Assembly (NCBI RefSeq): GCF_014193845.1
Contig: NZ_JACHZX010000001.1
Coordinates: forward strand, 1-64,000
Reading direction: 5' to 3'
DNA length: 64,000 bases
Source: Sphingomonas sp. BK345
GTDB taxonomy: Bacteria > Pseudomonadota > Alphaproteobacteria > Sphingomonadales > Sphingomonadaceae
Below the pieces are notes generated by a model, which ran no database searches, was not told the DNA's origin, and was given only the letters and a program-made list of their open reading frames with translations. Shown piece after piece: positions 53,771-62,526 of the stretch. A program made the position numbers and the translations under genes. How positions within the stretch are numbered: the stretch's first letter is position 1; every line of letters starts with the position of its first letter.

Positions 53771-56700
53771 ATGAAAATGTCGCGTTTCCTATGCGCCACC
53801 GCGATCGCGAGCGCTGCCCTGGCACTGCCGGGTGTGGCGTTCGCGCAGGCGGGGTCGCCGACCCAGGAGCAAGACGCCACTGCGCCGGGCACGACCGAGG
53901 TCGGTGCCGAGGACGTCGTCGTCACCGGCTCGCGCATCCGCCGCCCGAACGACGACTCGCCCATCCCGATCACCACGGTGACCGCGCAGGATATCTTCGA
54001 GACCGGCCGAATCTCGATCGGCGACACGCTCAACCAGCTGCCGCAGCTCAATCCGACGCTCGGCTCGCAGAACTCGACCTCGGGGCTCGGCACGCGTGGC
54101 CTCAACTTCCTCGATCTGCGTAACCTCGGCCGCTCGCGCACGCTGGTGCTGACCAACGGTCGGCGGCAGGTCACGGCCGACATCATCAACAACGGCAACG
54201 CCGTCGATATTAACACCATCCCGACCGACCTGGTGGAGCGGATCGACATCGTCACCGGCGGCGTGTCGTCGGTCTACGGATCGGACGCGATTGCCGGCGT
54301 CGTCAACTTCGTCCTCAAGGACAATTTCGACGGCCTGCAGCTGCACGGCCAGAACGGCATCAGCACCTACGGCGATGCTGGGAACCAGTATGTCTCGGTC
54401 CTCGCGGGCAAGAACTTTGCCGACGGGCGCGGCAACATCGCGATCAACGCCGAGTTCGCGCACCAGCAGGACTATTACGCGTCTGGCCGCCGCAATCTGC
54501 GCCAGAACGACGCCTTCATCGTCACCGATACCGACCCGGCGAGCGCACCCTCGGACGGCACGCCGGACCGCACCTTCTATCGCGACCTGCGCGGCGCGAC
54601 GATCTCGCTCGGCGGCCAGCTCGGCTTCCGCTACGGCGCGGGCACGGCGCCGTGCGGCACCGACTCGATCGGGGGCTCGTTCACCTGCTCCTATCTGTTC
54701 CAGCCCGACGGCTCGCTCGCGTCGCAGACCGGTACCCGCGTCGGCCTCGCGCCGAACGGCAACTTCGTCGGCGGCAACGGCACGACCAGCCGTGAGGGCA
54801 ACCTGGTCGTCCTCTCGCCCGACCTGAAGCGCTACGTCGTCAACGTCCTCGGCCATTTCGAGGTGTCGCCGGCCTTCGTGCCCTTCTTCGAGGCCAAGTA
54901 CGTCCGCACCGAGGCGTTCGGCTCGCAGAGCGGCCCGTTCTTCTCGCAGGGCACCACGCTGGGTGACGGCATCGACAGCGGCTTCGCGGATCGCTCCTAC
55001 TCGAATGCCGGCACGGCGGGCACCAACCGCGAGGGCGTCCGGCTGGACAACCCTTATCTCAACGCGAACGCGCGCACGACCATCGCGGCGCAGCTGGCCG
55101 CCGCGGTCAACTCGGGCGTGAACCCCAACACGGGTGCGGCCTTCACCGGCGCCAACGCGGCCGCCAACCAGGCTGCCGCACTGGCGCAGATCGCGGCGGG
55201 CACCTATCGCTTCTCGCTGCGTCGCAACTGGGTGGATCTCGGCACGCGCGACGAGCGGCTCAACCGCGACACCTATCGCGCGGTGGTCGGCGTGCGCGGC
55301 GACTTCAACGACGACTGGCACTATGAAGTGTCGGCGAACTACGGCCAGCACAAGGAAAACAGCGTGATCACGGGCAACGTGAACACGCAGCGCTTCCTCC
55401 TGGCGCTCGACTCGACGCGCAACGCCGCCGGCCAGGTCGTCTGCCGGTCGCAGGTCGATCCCGCCTACGCGGGCGAGGACATCGGCGGTGATCCGGCGCG
55501 GCTCGCCGCAGACATCGCCGCCTGCGTGCCGCTCAACCCATTCGGCCAGGGTTCGGTCAGCGACGCCGCGCGCGCCTACCTGATCGCGCCCACCACCGCT
55601 TCGGGCAAGGCGACGCAGTTCGTCGCCAACGGCTTCGTCGCCGGTGACCTGAGTCAGCTGTTCGAACTGCCGGGCGGCCCGGTCGGCTTCTCGGTCGGCG
55701 CCGAGTATCGCCGCGAGACGCTGACCTACGACCTCGATCCCCTGACCCAGGCGGGCTACAACTTCTACAACGCCATCCCGAGCTTCCGTGCACCCTCGTT
55801 CGAGGTGAAGGAGGCGTTCGGCGAGCTGTCGGTCCCGCTGCTCAAGGATATCTTCCTGATCAAGGAGCTGACCCTTTCCGGCGCGGCGCGCGTCGCGGAC
55901 TACAAGGGCTCGGTGGGCACCGTCGTCGCCTGGAACGGTCAGGCGGTCTGGCGTCCGTTCAGCGACCTGCAGCTGCGCGGTGGCTATGCCAAGTCGGTGC
56001 GTTCGCCCTATCTCGGCGAGGCTTACGCCGCGGCCGGGCAGAACTTCACGCCGGCGCCGTCGGATCCCTGCTCGCTGCGCAACATCGGCACGGGCTCGGC
56101 GAACCGCGCCGCCAATTGCGCCGCGGCCGGTATCCCGACCAGCTACGACTACGTGTATACGCAGTCGCTCGAGATCAGCAGCGGGGGCAATCGCAACCTC
56201 GAGGCCGAGACGTCGAAGTCACTGACGCTGGGCGGCGTGTTCCAGCCCAGCTTCGTCCCGGGTCTGTCGGTGTCGGTCGACTATTACGACATCAAGGTTG
56301 AGAACGTGATCACGTCGCCGTCGGTGCAGCAGGCGCTCAACGCCTGCTATGATGCGCCGTCGCTCGACAATCAGTTCTGCGCATTGTTCCAGCGCGCGGG
56401 CGCCGACGGTGGGCCGGCCGGAGAGCAGCCCTATCAGATCCTGGAAGGCTCGTACCAGGATGCGCCGCGCAACTACGCACAGCTGCGCGCACGCGGTATC
56501 GACACGCAGATCGCGTATAACCACGATTTCGGCTTCGTGCGCGCTTCGATCGAGGGCGTGTGGACCCACGCGATCCAGCGCGACGATTACACCGATCCGT
56601 CGCGCCCCAACTTCAAGGACGTCATCACCGACGAGTTGGGCAGCCCGTCGGACCGCTTCAACATCAGCACCAACCTGAAGTTCGGCAACTTTACGATCGG

Positions 56701-57010
56701 CCACTCGCTGCGCTGGATCGACAAGATGTACCTGAACACTTGGGAGGACTATAACGGGGTCAACGGCCTGCCGCCGCAGAACCTGGATTACGCGCCGATC
56801 CAGAAGTATCCGAGCGTCACCTACAACGACGTCCGCTTCGGTCTCGACGTCAGCGACATGTTCAACTTCTACGGCGGCGTGACGAACGTCGGCGACGTCG
56901 ATCCGCCGTACGGCCTGACCGGCGTCGGTGTGTCGAACATCGGCACGACGTCGGCCATCTACGACAATCGCGGTCGCTTCTTCTACATGGGCATCACCGC
57001 GAAGTTCTGA
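53771..57010 (+). CDS. TonB-dependent receptor
   Basis: A 1079-residue outer-membrane transporter. The signal peptide (1-25) ends VAFAQA. A TonB box EDVVVTGSR (47-55) and a plug domain (about 60-185, with GTRGLNFLDLRNLGRSRTLVL and VYGSDAIAGVVNFVLK) follow. The large barrel ends in RFFYMGITAKF with the terminal Phe needed for outer-membrane assembly. I chose ATG 53771 (MKMSRF) because the signal peptide begins here; the in-frame ATG at 53657 would add 38 residues across the promoter. It follows the GH3 gene on the same strand, with its own apparent promoter, and is closed by an intrinsic terminator. Its ligand is unknown; a glucan fragment is suggested only by context. Confidence 0.92.
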   Translation: MKMSRFLCATAIASAALALPGVAFAQAGSPTQEQDATAPGTTEVGAEDVVVTGSRIRRPNDDSPIPITTVTAQDIFETGRISIGDTLNQLPQLNPTLGSQNSTSGLGTRGLNFLDLRNLGRSRTLVLTNGRRQVTADIINNGNAVDINTIPTDLVERIDIVTGGVSSVYGSDAIAGVVNFVLKDNFDGLQLHGQNGISTYGDAGNQYVSVLAGKNFADGRGNIAINAEFAHQQDYYASGRRNLRQNDAFIVTDTDPASAPSDGTPDRTFYRDLRGATISLGGQLGFRYGAGTAPCGTDSIGGSFTCSYLFQPDGSLASQTGTRVGLAPNGNFVGGNGTTSREGNLVVLSPDLKRYVVNVLGHFEVSPAFVPFFEAKYVRTEAFGSQSGPFFSQGTTLGDGIDSGFADRSYSNAGTAGTNREGVRLDNPYLNANARTTIAAQLAAAVNSGVNPNTGAAFTGANAAANQAAALAQIAAGTYRFSLRRNWVDLGTRDERLNRDTYRAVVGVRGDFNDDWHYEVSANYGQHKENSVITGNVNTQRFLLALDSTRNAAGQVVCRSQVDPAYAGEDIGGDPARLAADIAACVPLNPFGQGSVSDAARAYLIAPTTASGKATQFVANGFVAGDLSQLFELPGGPVGFSVGAEYRRETLTYDLDPLTQAGYNFYNAIPSFRAPSFEVKEAFGELSVPLLKDIFLIKELTLSGAARVADYKGSVGTVVAWNGQAVWRPFSDLQLRGGYAKSVRSPYLGEAYAAAGQNFTPAPSDPCSLRNIGTGSANRAANCAAAGIPTSYDYVYTQSLEISSGGNRNLEAETSKSLTLGGVFQPSFVPGLSVSVDYYDIKVENVITSPSVQQALNACYDAPSLDNQFCALFQRAGADGGPAGEQPYQILEGSYQDAPRNYAQLRARGIDTQIAYNHDFGFVRASIEGVWTHAIQRDDYTDPSRPNFKDVITDELGSPSDRFNISTNLKFGNFTIGHSLRWIDKMYLNTWEDYNGVNGLPPQNLDYAPIQKYPSVTYNDVRFGLDVSDMFNFYGGVTNVGDVDPPYGLTGVGVSNIGTTSAIYDNRGRFFYMGITAKF

Positions 57011-57036
57011 TCCGCTGATCAGCGTGTTAGGGGAGA

Positions 57037-57065
57037 GGGGTCGGGCATCTGCCCGGCCCCTTTTT
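57037..57065 (+). terminator. Intrinsic terminator after the TonB receptor
   Basis: GGGGTCGGGC (57037-57046), loop ATCT, then GCCCGGCCCC (57051-57060) form a 10-bp stem with one G-T pair. It is followed directly by TTTTT (57061-57065). This is the clearest Rho-independent terminator in the window. Confidence 0.92.
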
Positions 57066-57085
57066 CATTCGGCACGGAGCGGCAG

Positions 57086-58048
57086 ATGGCGGTGAACGAG
57101 GCAGAGCGGCTCGCGGCATCGGGGCAGGTCGTCGCCGCGGCCGAGCTGCTGGCGGAGGCCGCCCGCGGCGGCGATGCCGATGCCGCGATGCTGCTCGCGG
57201 TCTGGCTGCTGCGCGGCACCCCGCTGCGGCGCGACCTTGCCGCCGCTCGCGTCTGGCTGCGGCGCGCGGCGGAGATCGGGCATGTCGACGCCGCGCTCGC
57301 CGAGATCGCCCTTACCGCCAACGGCAGCGGCGCGGCCGCCGACTGGCCGCGCGCGCTCGCGCTGCTCCACGTTGCGGCGGCGAACGATCCCGTCGCCGCC
57401 GCGCAGCTCGCGCTGGTGGACGCGATGGCGCTCGACCGCTCCGGGCTGCCGACCCGCCTGCCCGCCCCGGAACCGTTGAGCGCGGCGCCGCGGATCGTCC
57501 GCTTTCCCGCGCTGCTCACGCCCGCCGAGTGCGCGCATCTCGCCGGCGTCGGCGCGGCGCTGCTCGAGCCCGCGCGCGTGATCGATCCGCGGACGGGGGC
57601 CTGGGTAGCGCATCCGATCCGCACCTCGGACGGCGGGGCGATCGGGCCGACGCGCGAGGATCTCGTCGTTCGCGCGATCAACGCGCGTATCGCGGCGATC
57701 AGCGGCACCAGCGTCGATCAGGGCGAGCCGCTGACGGTGCTGCGCTATCAGCCCGGCCAGGAATACCGCCCGCATCTCGACACGATCCAGGGCGCCAGCA
57801 ACCAGCGGATCGTCACCGTCCTGCTCTACCTCAACCAGGGATTCGGCGGGGGAGAGACGCATTTCCCCGAGGTGGACCTCACGATCACGCCGCGCGGGGG
57901 TGACGCCTTGTTGTTCGCCAACACGCGCGCCGACGGACGGCCCGACCCGGCGACGCGACACGCCGGGCTCCCGGTCACCCAGGGTGCGAAATGGCTGGCG
58001 ACGCGCTGGATCCGCGCCGCGCGCGTGGATCCGTGGACGCTCGCCTGA
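57086..58048 (+). CDS. 2-oxoglutarate/Fe(II)-dependent prolyl-4-hydroxylase-like oxygenase with Sel1/TPR-like N-terminus
   Basis: A 320-residue cytoplasmic protein (no signal). The N-terminal part (about 1-115) is an alpha-helical solenoid of Sel1-like repeats (AARVWLRRAAEIGHVDAAL, LALLHVAAANDPVAAAQLAL). The C-terminal domain is a P4H-type double-stranded beta-helix. Iron ligands are H230-x-D232 (EYRPHLDT) and H292 (TRHAGLPV); the 2-oxoglutarate-binding basic residue is K302 (GAKWLATRW). The target could be a protein prolyl residue, but this is unknown. Similar oxygenases recur beside TonB receptors in sphingomonads and Caulobacter (from memory). It starts 20 bases after the receptor's terminator. 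Confidence 0.9.
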   Translation: MAVNEAERLAASGQVVAAAELLAEAARGGDADAAMLLAVWLLRGTPLRRDLAAARVWLRRAAEIGHVDAALAEIALTANGSGAAADWPRALALLHVAAANDPVAAAQLALVDAMALDRSGLPTRLPAPEPLSAAPRIVRFPALLTPAECAHLAGVGAALLEPARVIDPRTGAWVAHPIRTSDGGAIGPTREDLVVRAINARIAAISGTSVDQGEPLTVLRYQPGQEYRPHLDTIQGASNQRIVTVLLYLNQGFGGGETHFPEVDLTITPRGGDALLFANTRADGRPDPATRHAGLPVTQGAKWLATRWIRAARVDPWTLA

Positions 58049-58104
58049 GCGGGCCGGGCGCCTGAGCGGGCCGGGCGCGCCAACGGCGCCCGGCCCTGCC
58101 ATGC

Positions 58105-61100
58105 TCAGCCGAGGTAGCCGAAGGCGTCGCCGGTGAAGCTCAGCTGCCCCGGCTGAACGCCCTTCAGCAGGATCGTGTTGCCGTCACCGAGGTCGATCAG
58201 CGTGTCGCTGCCGACGTCCGTCACGATCGGCGCGCCGTCGAGCGTGTAGGCGGCGAGATCGATCGTGTCGCCGCGGCCGAAGTCGCGGATCGTGTCCTTG
58301 CCGAAGCCGTCGGCGAAGACGAAGCGGTCACTGCCGCTTCCGCCGGTGAGGATGTCGTCGCCAGCGCCGCCGATCAGCGTGTCGTTGCCGGCCTCCCCGC
58401 TCAGCGCATTGGCACCGGCGCTGCCGCGGATGACGTTGTTCAGCGCGTTGCCGGTGCCGCTATAGGCGCTGCCGCTGAGCGTCAGATCCTCGACGTTGGC
58501 GGCCAGGCGATAGTCGACCGAGGCGAGCACGGTGTCGATGCCGTCGCCGCTGAGTTCGATCACCTGGTCGCCGCGGCTGTCGACGACATAGGTGTCATTG
58601 CCCGCCTCGCCGCGCAGCACATCGTCACCCCTGCCGCCGTCGAGCCGGTCGGCGCCGGCGCCGCCGAACAGCGTGTCGTTCCCGCTGCCGCCGTAGAGCC
58701 GGTCGTTGCCCTCCCAGCCGCGCAGCAGGTCGTTGCCGTCGAGGCCGTAGAGCGAGTCGTCGCCGCCGGTACCGTACAGGTCGTTGTCGAGGCCGTTGCC
58801 CGTGCCCGATCGGGCGGCGCCGGTGAGGTACAGCTTCTCCACGTGCGAGCCGAGCGTGTAGTCGATCGCGGCGTAGACGGTGTCGGTGCCCTGGTTCGGG
58901 TCCTCGATGACGACGTCGCCCCGGTCGTCGACGATATAGGTGTCGTTGCCCTGCTCGCCGCGCAGGACGTCGGCGCCGGAACCGCCGTCGAGCCGATCGT
59001 CGCCCCATCCGCCGAACAGCACGTCGCTGCCCGCGTCGCCGAACAGGCTGTCGTTGCCGCGCATGCCGTGCAGCTCGTTCGCCAGGCCGTTGCCGAGCAG
59101 CGTATCATTGCCGTCGCCGCTGACCGCATTCTCGATCTGCGTGCCGGTGCCGATGGTGAAGGCCCTGGTGCCGCCGAAGCTGGTCACGCCGCCCTGCTTG
59201 AGCGAGATCGTCACGTCGCTGGCGATCGCGGCAGCGTTGATCCAGTCGGTGCCGCCGTCGCTGTCGATCAGCGTCCGGCGGCCGCCCTCGCCCGCGATCG
59301 CCGCCATGGTGAAGAACTCATTGGTGTAGGTGTAGACGTCACCGGTGCCCGGTGCGGCGCCGTACAGGTCAAGCTTGAGCGTGTTCACCGTGGTGCGGTT
59401 GGCGTCATAGGCGCCGAACACGCCCGCGGTCTGCTCGAACTGGAAGGTCCAGGTGCCGAGCGTGTCGACGCCGCGGAAGCCGCTGAGGCCGAAGGTAAAG
59501 GTCTGCGACGTGCCGGTGACGGTAGTGGCGTTGGTGTCGCTCAGGTCGATATAGCCCTCGGTACCGTCGGGCGCGATCAGCTTGATCTTGAGCCCGACCG
59601 CGCTGGTGTTGAGCAGCGAGGTGCCGTCGCCGAGCTGCGTGGCGAAGTTGAGCGTGAGGTCGAGGTGCTCGACGTCGACGTCCTGGGTCACGCGGAACTG
59701 GAAGCTGGTCGGCGTGCCGACGAAATCGTGGAACTGCGTGAGCGCGGTGTCAGCCTTGGTGGCGACCGAGGTCTTGCCAACGCGGATCGTGCCGGTGGTG
59801 GCGCTCACCTCATTGTCGCTGGTCTTGGCCGCGCCGAACAGTGACCACACTTCGGCGAGCCGCACCGCGTTGTAGGCGTCGACAGCGCCGTAGCCGTAAT
59901 CGTTGCTGTAGTGCATCGCGCCACCGTTCCAGCCGGCATCGTCGCCGTTGAGCTGGAACTGGCGGTTGTTAAGCACATAGGTCAGCCCGCTGATCGTCGA
60001 GGTCGCCGCGGTCTGGCCGGTGTCGAATGCGACCGGCAGCTTGGCCGAGGCGGCGAGGATGTCCTTGACGTCGCGCCAGCCGAGCTCGCTGTTGGCGTCG
60101 AGGATCAGGCTGACGACGCCGCTCACCACCGGGGTGGCGCCTGAGGTGCCGCCGAATGAGTCGGTGTAATCCTCGGCACCGCCCGGTTTGGCGATCGTGT
60201 TGTAGCCGTCGCGGCCGAGCAGGTCGGTGGTCACCTGGCCGGTGCCGCCGAGCTCGGCGTAGTCGTTCGACGGCGCCGACACGAGCAGGTGCGCACCGCT
60301 GTCGACATATTGCGACGAGCTGCCGTCCACCTCGCGATACGAACCGACGGTGACGATGTGGCGGTCGCTCTTCCAGCTGTCGGCCTGGCCGTCGATCACG
60401 TCGTTGCCCGCGGCGGCGACATGGACCGTGCCGAGCCCACCGCGCCCCTCGGCCGAGCCGTAGCTGAGCGCGGTGACCATGCCGTTGGCGAAGGAGCCAG
60501 CGGTGGTCCGCGCGGCGGCGGTGGTGACATAGTCGAGCCCGCCCCAGCTGTGATTGGTGACGTCGTACCGGGCCGACTGTTTCACTGCCTCGAAGAACTT
60601 CGTGAGGTCGACCCCGTTGACGAAGATCCCCTCCTTCGAGTCGTCCTCCGAATAGGGGTCGAAGATGTTCACGCCGGTGACGTGGGCGCCGTAGGCGACG
60701 CCCACACCGCCGGCGCCGTTGCGCTCGGCCGCAATCAGCCCAGCGACCGACGTGCCATGCGGGCCCGAGGCGGGGCGGTAGTCGCCGTCGTAGACCTTGC
60801 CGTCGACGACCACCTGCTTGGAGGCGTCGTAGTTCCCGTCCAGATCCCAATGCGCGTACTGCACCCCGGAATCGTAGACGCCGACGGTCACGTCCTTGCC
60901 GGTGTAATCCTTCCACACCGTCTGCAGGTCGCCGAGACGCTGGAGATGCCACTGGTCCTTCGCGAGCGGATCGGCGACGTCGATCGCGTAGAGCTTGAAG
61001 GCGGTGGTGACGGCCTTGCCCGTCGAGAGATCGAAGGCGGGGATCGGCCCGGCGGCCGTCGCCGCGGCAGCGGGAGCGATGTGCGGCTGAGCGCTCAGCG

Positions 61101-61248
61101 CGGCGGCGTCGAGCGGACCCGTCGTCGCGCGCTGCCCGACGGCAGCGGCACGCGCGGGCGCGAGCGCGGCCATGTCGCCGGGGCCGTAGGTACCCTGGTC
61201 GATCCGCTGCCCGGCGGTCCGCGACGCGATGTTGAGCTTCGATGCCAT
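58105..61248 (-). CDS. Secreted S8 (subtilisin/kexin-like) serine protease with RTX calcium-binding repeats
   Basis: A 1047-residue protein without an N-terminal signal peptide. The S8 catalytic domain (about 95-465) has the triad D126 (GVYDSGVQ), H164 (SGPHGTSVAG) and S369 (GGTSGATPVVSG). A P/proprotein-convertase domain (about 505-640) follows. The C-terminus has several blocks of RTX nonapeptides (GNDTLLGNG, GGSGNDTLFGG, GGAGDDILTGG). RTX repeats and the lack of a signal indicate type I secretion, with folding outside the cell on calcium binding. No type I exporter genes lie in this window. It is downstream of a protease-inhibitor gene on the same strand. Confidence 0.93.
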   Translation of the reverse strand: MASKLNIASRTAGQRIDQGTYGPGDMAALAPARAAAVGQRATTGPLDAAALSAQPHIAPAAAATAAGPIPAFDLSTGKAVTTAFKLYAIDVADPLAKDQWHLQRLGDLQTVWKDYTGKDVTVGVYDSGVQYAHWDLDGNYDASKQVVVDGKVYDGDYRPASGPHGTSVAGLIAAERNGAGGVGVAYGAHVTGVNIFDPYSEDDSKEGIFVNGVDLTKFFEAVKQSARYDVTNHSWGGLDYVTTAAARTTAGSFANGMVTALSYGSAEGRGGLGTVHVAAAGNDVIDGQADSWKSDRHIVTVGSYREVDGSSSQYVDSGAHLLVSAPSNDYAELGGTGQVTTDLLGRDGYNTIAKPGGAEDYTDSFGGTSGATPVVSGVVSLILDANSELGWRDVKDILAASAKLPVAFDTGQTAATSTISGLTYVLNNRQFQLNGDDAGWNGGAMHYSNDYGYGAVDAYNAVRLAEVWSLFGAAKTSDNEVSATTGTIRVGKTSVATKADTALTQFHDFVGTPTSFQFRVTQDVDVEHLDLTLNFATQLGDGTSLLNTSAVGLKIKLIAPDGTEGYIDLSDTNATTVTGTSQTFTFGLSGFRGVDTLGTWTFQFEQTAGVFGAYDANRTTVNTLKLDLYGAAPGTGDVYTYTNEFFTMAAIAGEGGRRTLIDSDGGTDWINAAAIASDVTISLKQGGVTSFGGTRAFTIGTGTQIENAVSGDGNDTLLGNGLANELHGMRGNDSLFGDAGSDVLFGGWGDDRLDGGSGADVLRGEQGNDTYIVDDRGDVVIEDPNQGTDTVYAAIDYTLGSHVEKLYLTGAARSGTGNGLDNDLYGTGGDDSLYGLDGNDLLRGWEGNDRLYGGSGNDTLFGGAGADRLDGGRGDDVLRGEAGNDTYVVDSRGDQVIELSGDGIDTVLASVDYRLAANVEDLTLSGSAYSGTGNALNNVIRGSAGANALSGEAGNDTLIGGAGDDILTGGSGSDRFVFADGFGKDTIRDFGRGDTIDLAAYTLDGAPIVTDVGSDTLIDLGDGNTILLKGVQPGQLSFTGDAFGYLG

Positions 61249-61395
61249 GCCTGTCTCACTCCCGGTGAAGGTCGGCCGGCCGGGGATGCACGAACGCGCG
61301 GCGGTGGTGCCGCCGTTGTCGTCGCCGCCGCTCCCTGACCGGTCGGACGCACATTGTTGCTCGAGCGAGATCGAGGTTAACTACGGGGAGAGAAA

Positions 61396-61422
61396 CTGAC
61401 AAGGCGAAGAATGTCAGCCTTG
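61396..61422. promoter_or_regulatory. Overlapping inverted repeats upstream of the S8 protease
   Basis: CTGACA (61396-61401) can pair with TGTCAG (61412-61417). The overlapping CAAGGC (61400-61405) can pair with GCCTTG (61417-61422). The two hairpins share bases and exclude each other. They lie about 150 bases upstream of the protease start, between it and the inhibitor gene. An operator is an alternative reading. Confidence 0.3.
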
Positions 61423-61535
61423 CAATAAAGTGCAGCCAGCTGAAACTTTTCTTTTAATTCTCGGGAGAGCGGCGCGGCGCAATGATCGTGCCCACGTGGG
61501 GGTTAATCAGCTTGCCAGGACAAAGCAGCGATCGA

Positions 61536-61850
61536 TCAGCCGCAGGTGATCTCGATCACCTGTCCCGCCGAGTCGAGGATCACGTTGAGCCGGTCCTCGC
61601 GCAGATCCATCGTACGTGGCTGACCGACGCGGAGCAGCCGCACCTCACGATGGCCACCGCTCAGCAGCGGCGCGCGCATTTCCTCGGTCCACTTCTTGCC
61701 GACGAGCTCGGCGCCGCCACAGCTCGCCGCCGGTGCGGCTCCCGCGAGCCGGCGGTGCGCGCCCGGCGGCGCCAGTCGCGAGCGACCCTGCGCCGGCTGA
61801 TCGGGCACATTGGTCATCAGCGGCGCTCCAAGGATGAGGAGAGTGAACAT
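61536..61850 (-). CDS. I78-family peptidase inhibitor
   Basis: A 104-residue probable exported protein with a short hydrophobic N-terminus. From about residue 44 it matches the I78 inhibitor family: CGGAELVGKKWTEE, then VRLLRVGQPRTMDLREDRLN and a terminal ITCG. The two Cys (about 44 and 103) could form a disulfide. I78 proteins are small inhibitors of serine proteases of the subtilisin/trypsin classes. Its gene is directly upstream of a subtilisin-like protease on the same strand (286-base gap), so it may protect the cell from its own enzyme. The ribosome site GGGAGAAG precedes ATG 61850. Confidence 0.82.
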   Translation of the reverse strand: MFTLLILGAPLMTNVPDQPAQGRSRLAPPGAHRRLAGAAPAASCGGAELVGKKWTEEMRAPLLSGGHREVRLLRVGQPRTMDLREDRLNVILDSAGQVIEITCG

Positions 61851-61997
61851 GGCTTCTCCCGTGCATGACGCTGATCAACCATACGCGAAAAACCGGGATA
61901 GCGGAAAGCGGTGACTCGCCCGCCAATCCGGGTAGCAGTCTATCTTCAAGCGTTTTCGCGGGATGACAGCCGCGATCGGCTATGTCACAGGCCCGCC

Positions 61998-62141
61998 ATG
62001 ATCGACGTCACTCGCGAACTCGTCGCTTATGCGATCATTGGAGCGGCCCTGCTGGTCGCCGTGCCGACGGCGATCGTTATACTGCGCCGGCGCCATCGTC
62101 AGAAGCTCCGCCGTCGGGGTATCAAACGCTACGGCCACTGA
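61998..62141 (+). CDS. Small single-span membrane protein (hypothetical)
   Basis: A 47-residue reading frame with one clear membrane span (about 10-28, AYAIIGAALLVAVPTAIVIL) and a very basic C-terminal tail (RRRHRQKLRRRGIKRYGH), implying an Nout-Cin orientation. ATG 61998 is preferred to an earlier in-frame GTG at 61911. No known family is assigned. It resembles the tiny basic-tailed membrane proteins common in sphingomonad genomes; there is no further functional clue. Confidence 0.5.
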   Translation: MIDVTRELVAYAIIGAALLVAVPTAIVILRRRHRQKLRRRGIKRYGH

Positions 62142-62202
62142 GCGCCCGACGCGGGCGCGGCTAACTTCTGGCTCCCGCCCGTCGCGTAGCATGACATATG
62201 AC

Positions 62203-62415
62203 TCAGCCGGCGCGGCGCCGCGCCGCCATCTCCTCACATAAGCGCTCCACGGCGCGGCTCCCGGTGGAACGGAACAGCCCTGGTATCAGCGCGTGGATCA
62301 GGCAGGCCGCGCCCGCGCCCATCAAGGTGAGGCCGAAGCGCGCGGCGACCTGCGCGTGCGCGATGTAGCTCTCTCCCACCGCGCGCGGGTGGTCGACGAA
62401 CATCCGGTTGAGCAT
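62203..62415 (-). CDS. DUF6356 family protein
   Basis: A 70-residue protein matching the sphingomonad DUF6356 pattern: an N-terminal FVDHPRAVGESYIAHAQVA, a membrane-like segment (about 28-46) and a basic C-terminus beginning at ERLCEEMAARRR. I chose ATG 62415, which is preceded by AGGAGG; the longer form from 62457 lacks such a site. Function is unknown. From memory it is usually a small inner-membrane protein near housekeeping genes. Confidence 0.72.
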   Translation of the reverse strand: MLNRMFVDHPRAVGESYIAHAQVAARFGLTLMGAGAACLIHALIPGLFRSTGSRAVERLCEEMAARRRAG

Positions 62416-62526
62416 AACACGCCTCCTGCCAACGCGAGAGAGCATAGCCCCGTTCACAGGTGAGAACGTGTCTCTTGCACCTACTATTCAGGGGTCGACA
62501 CGAAAGGTCTGTGCTATGATTGGGGC

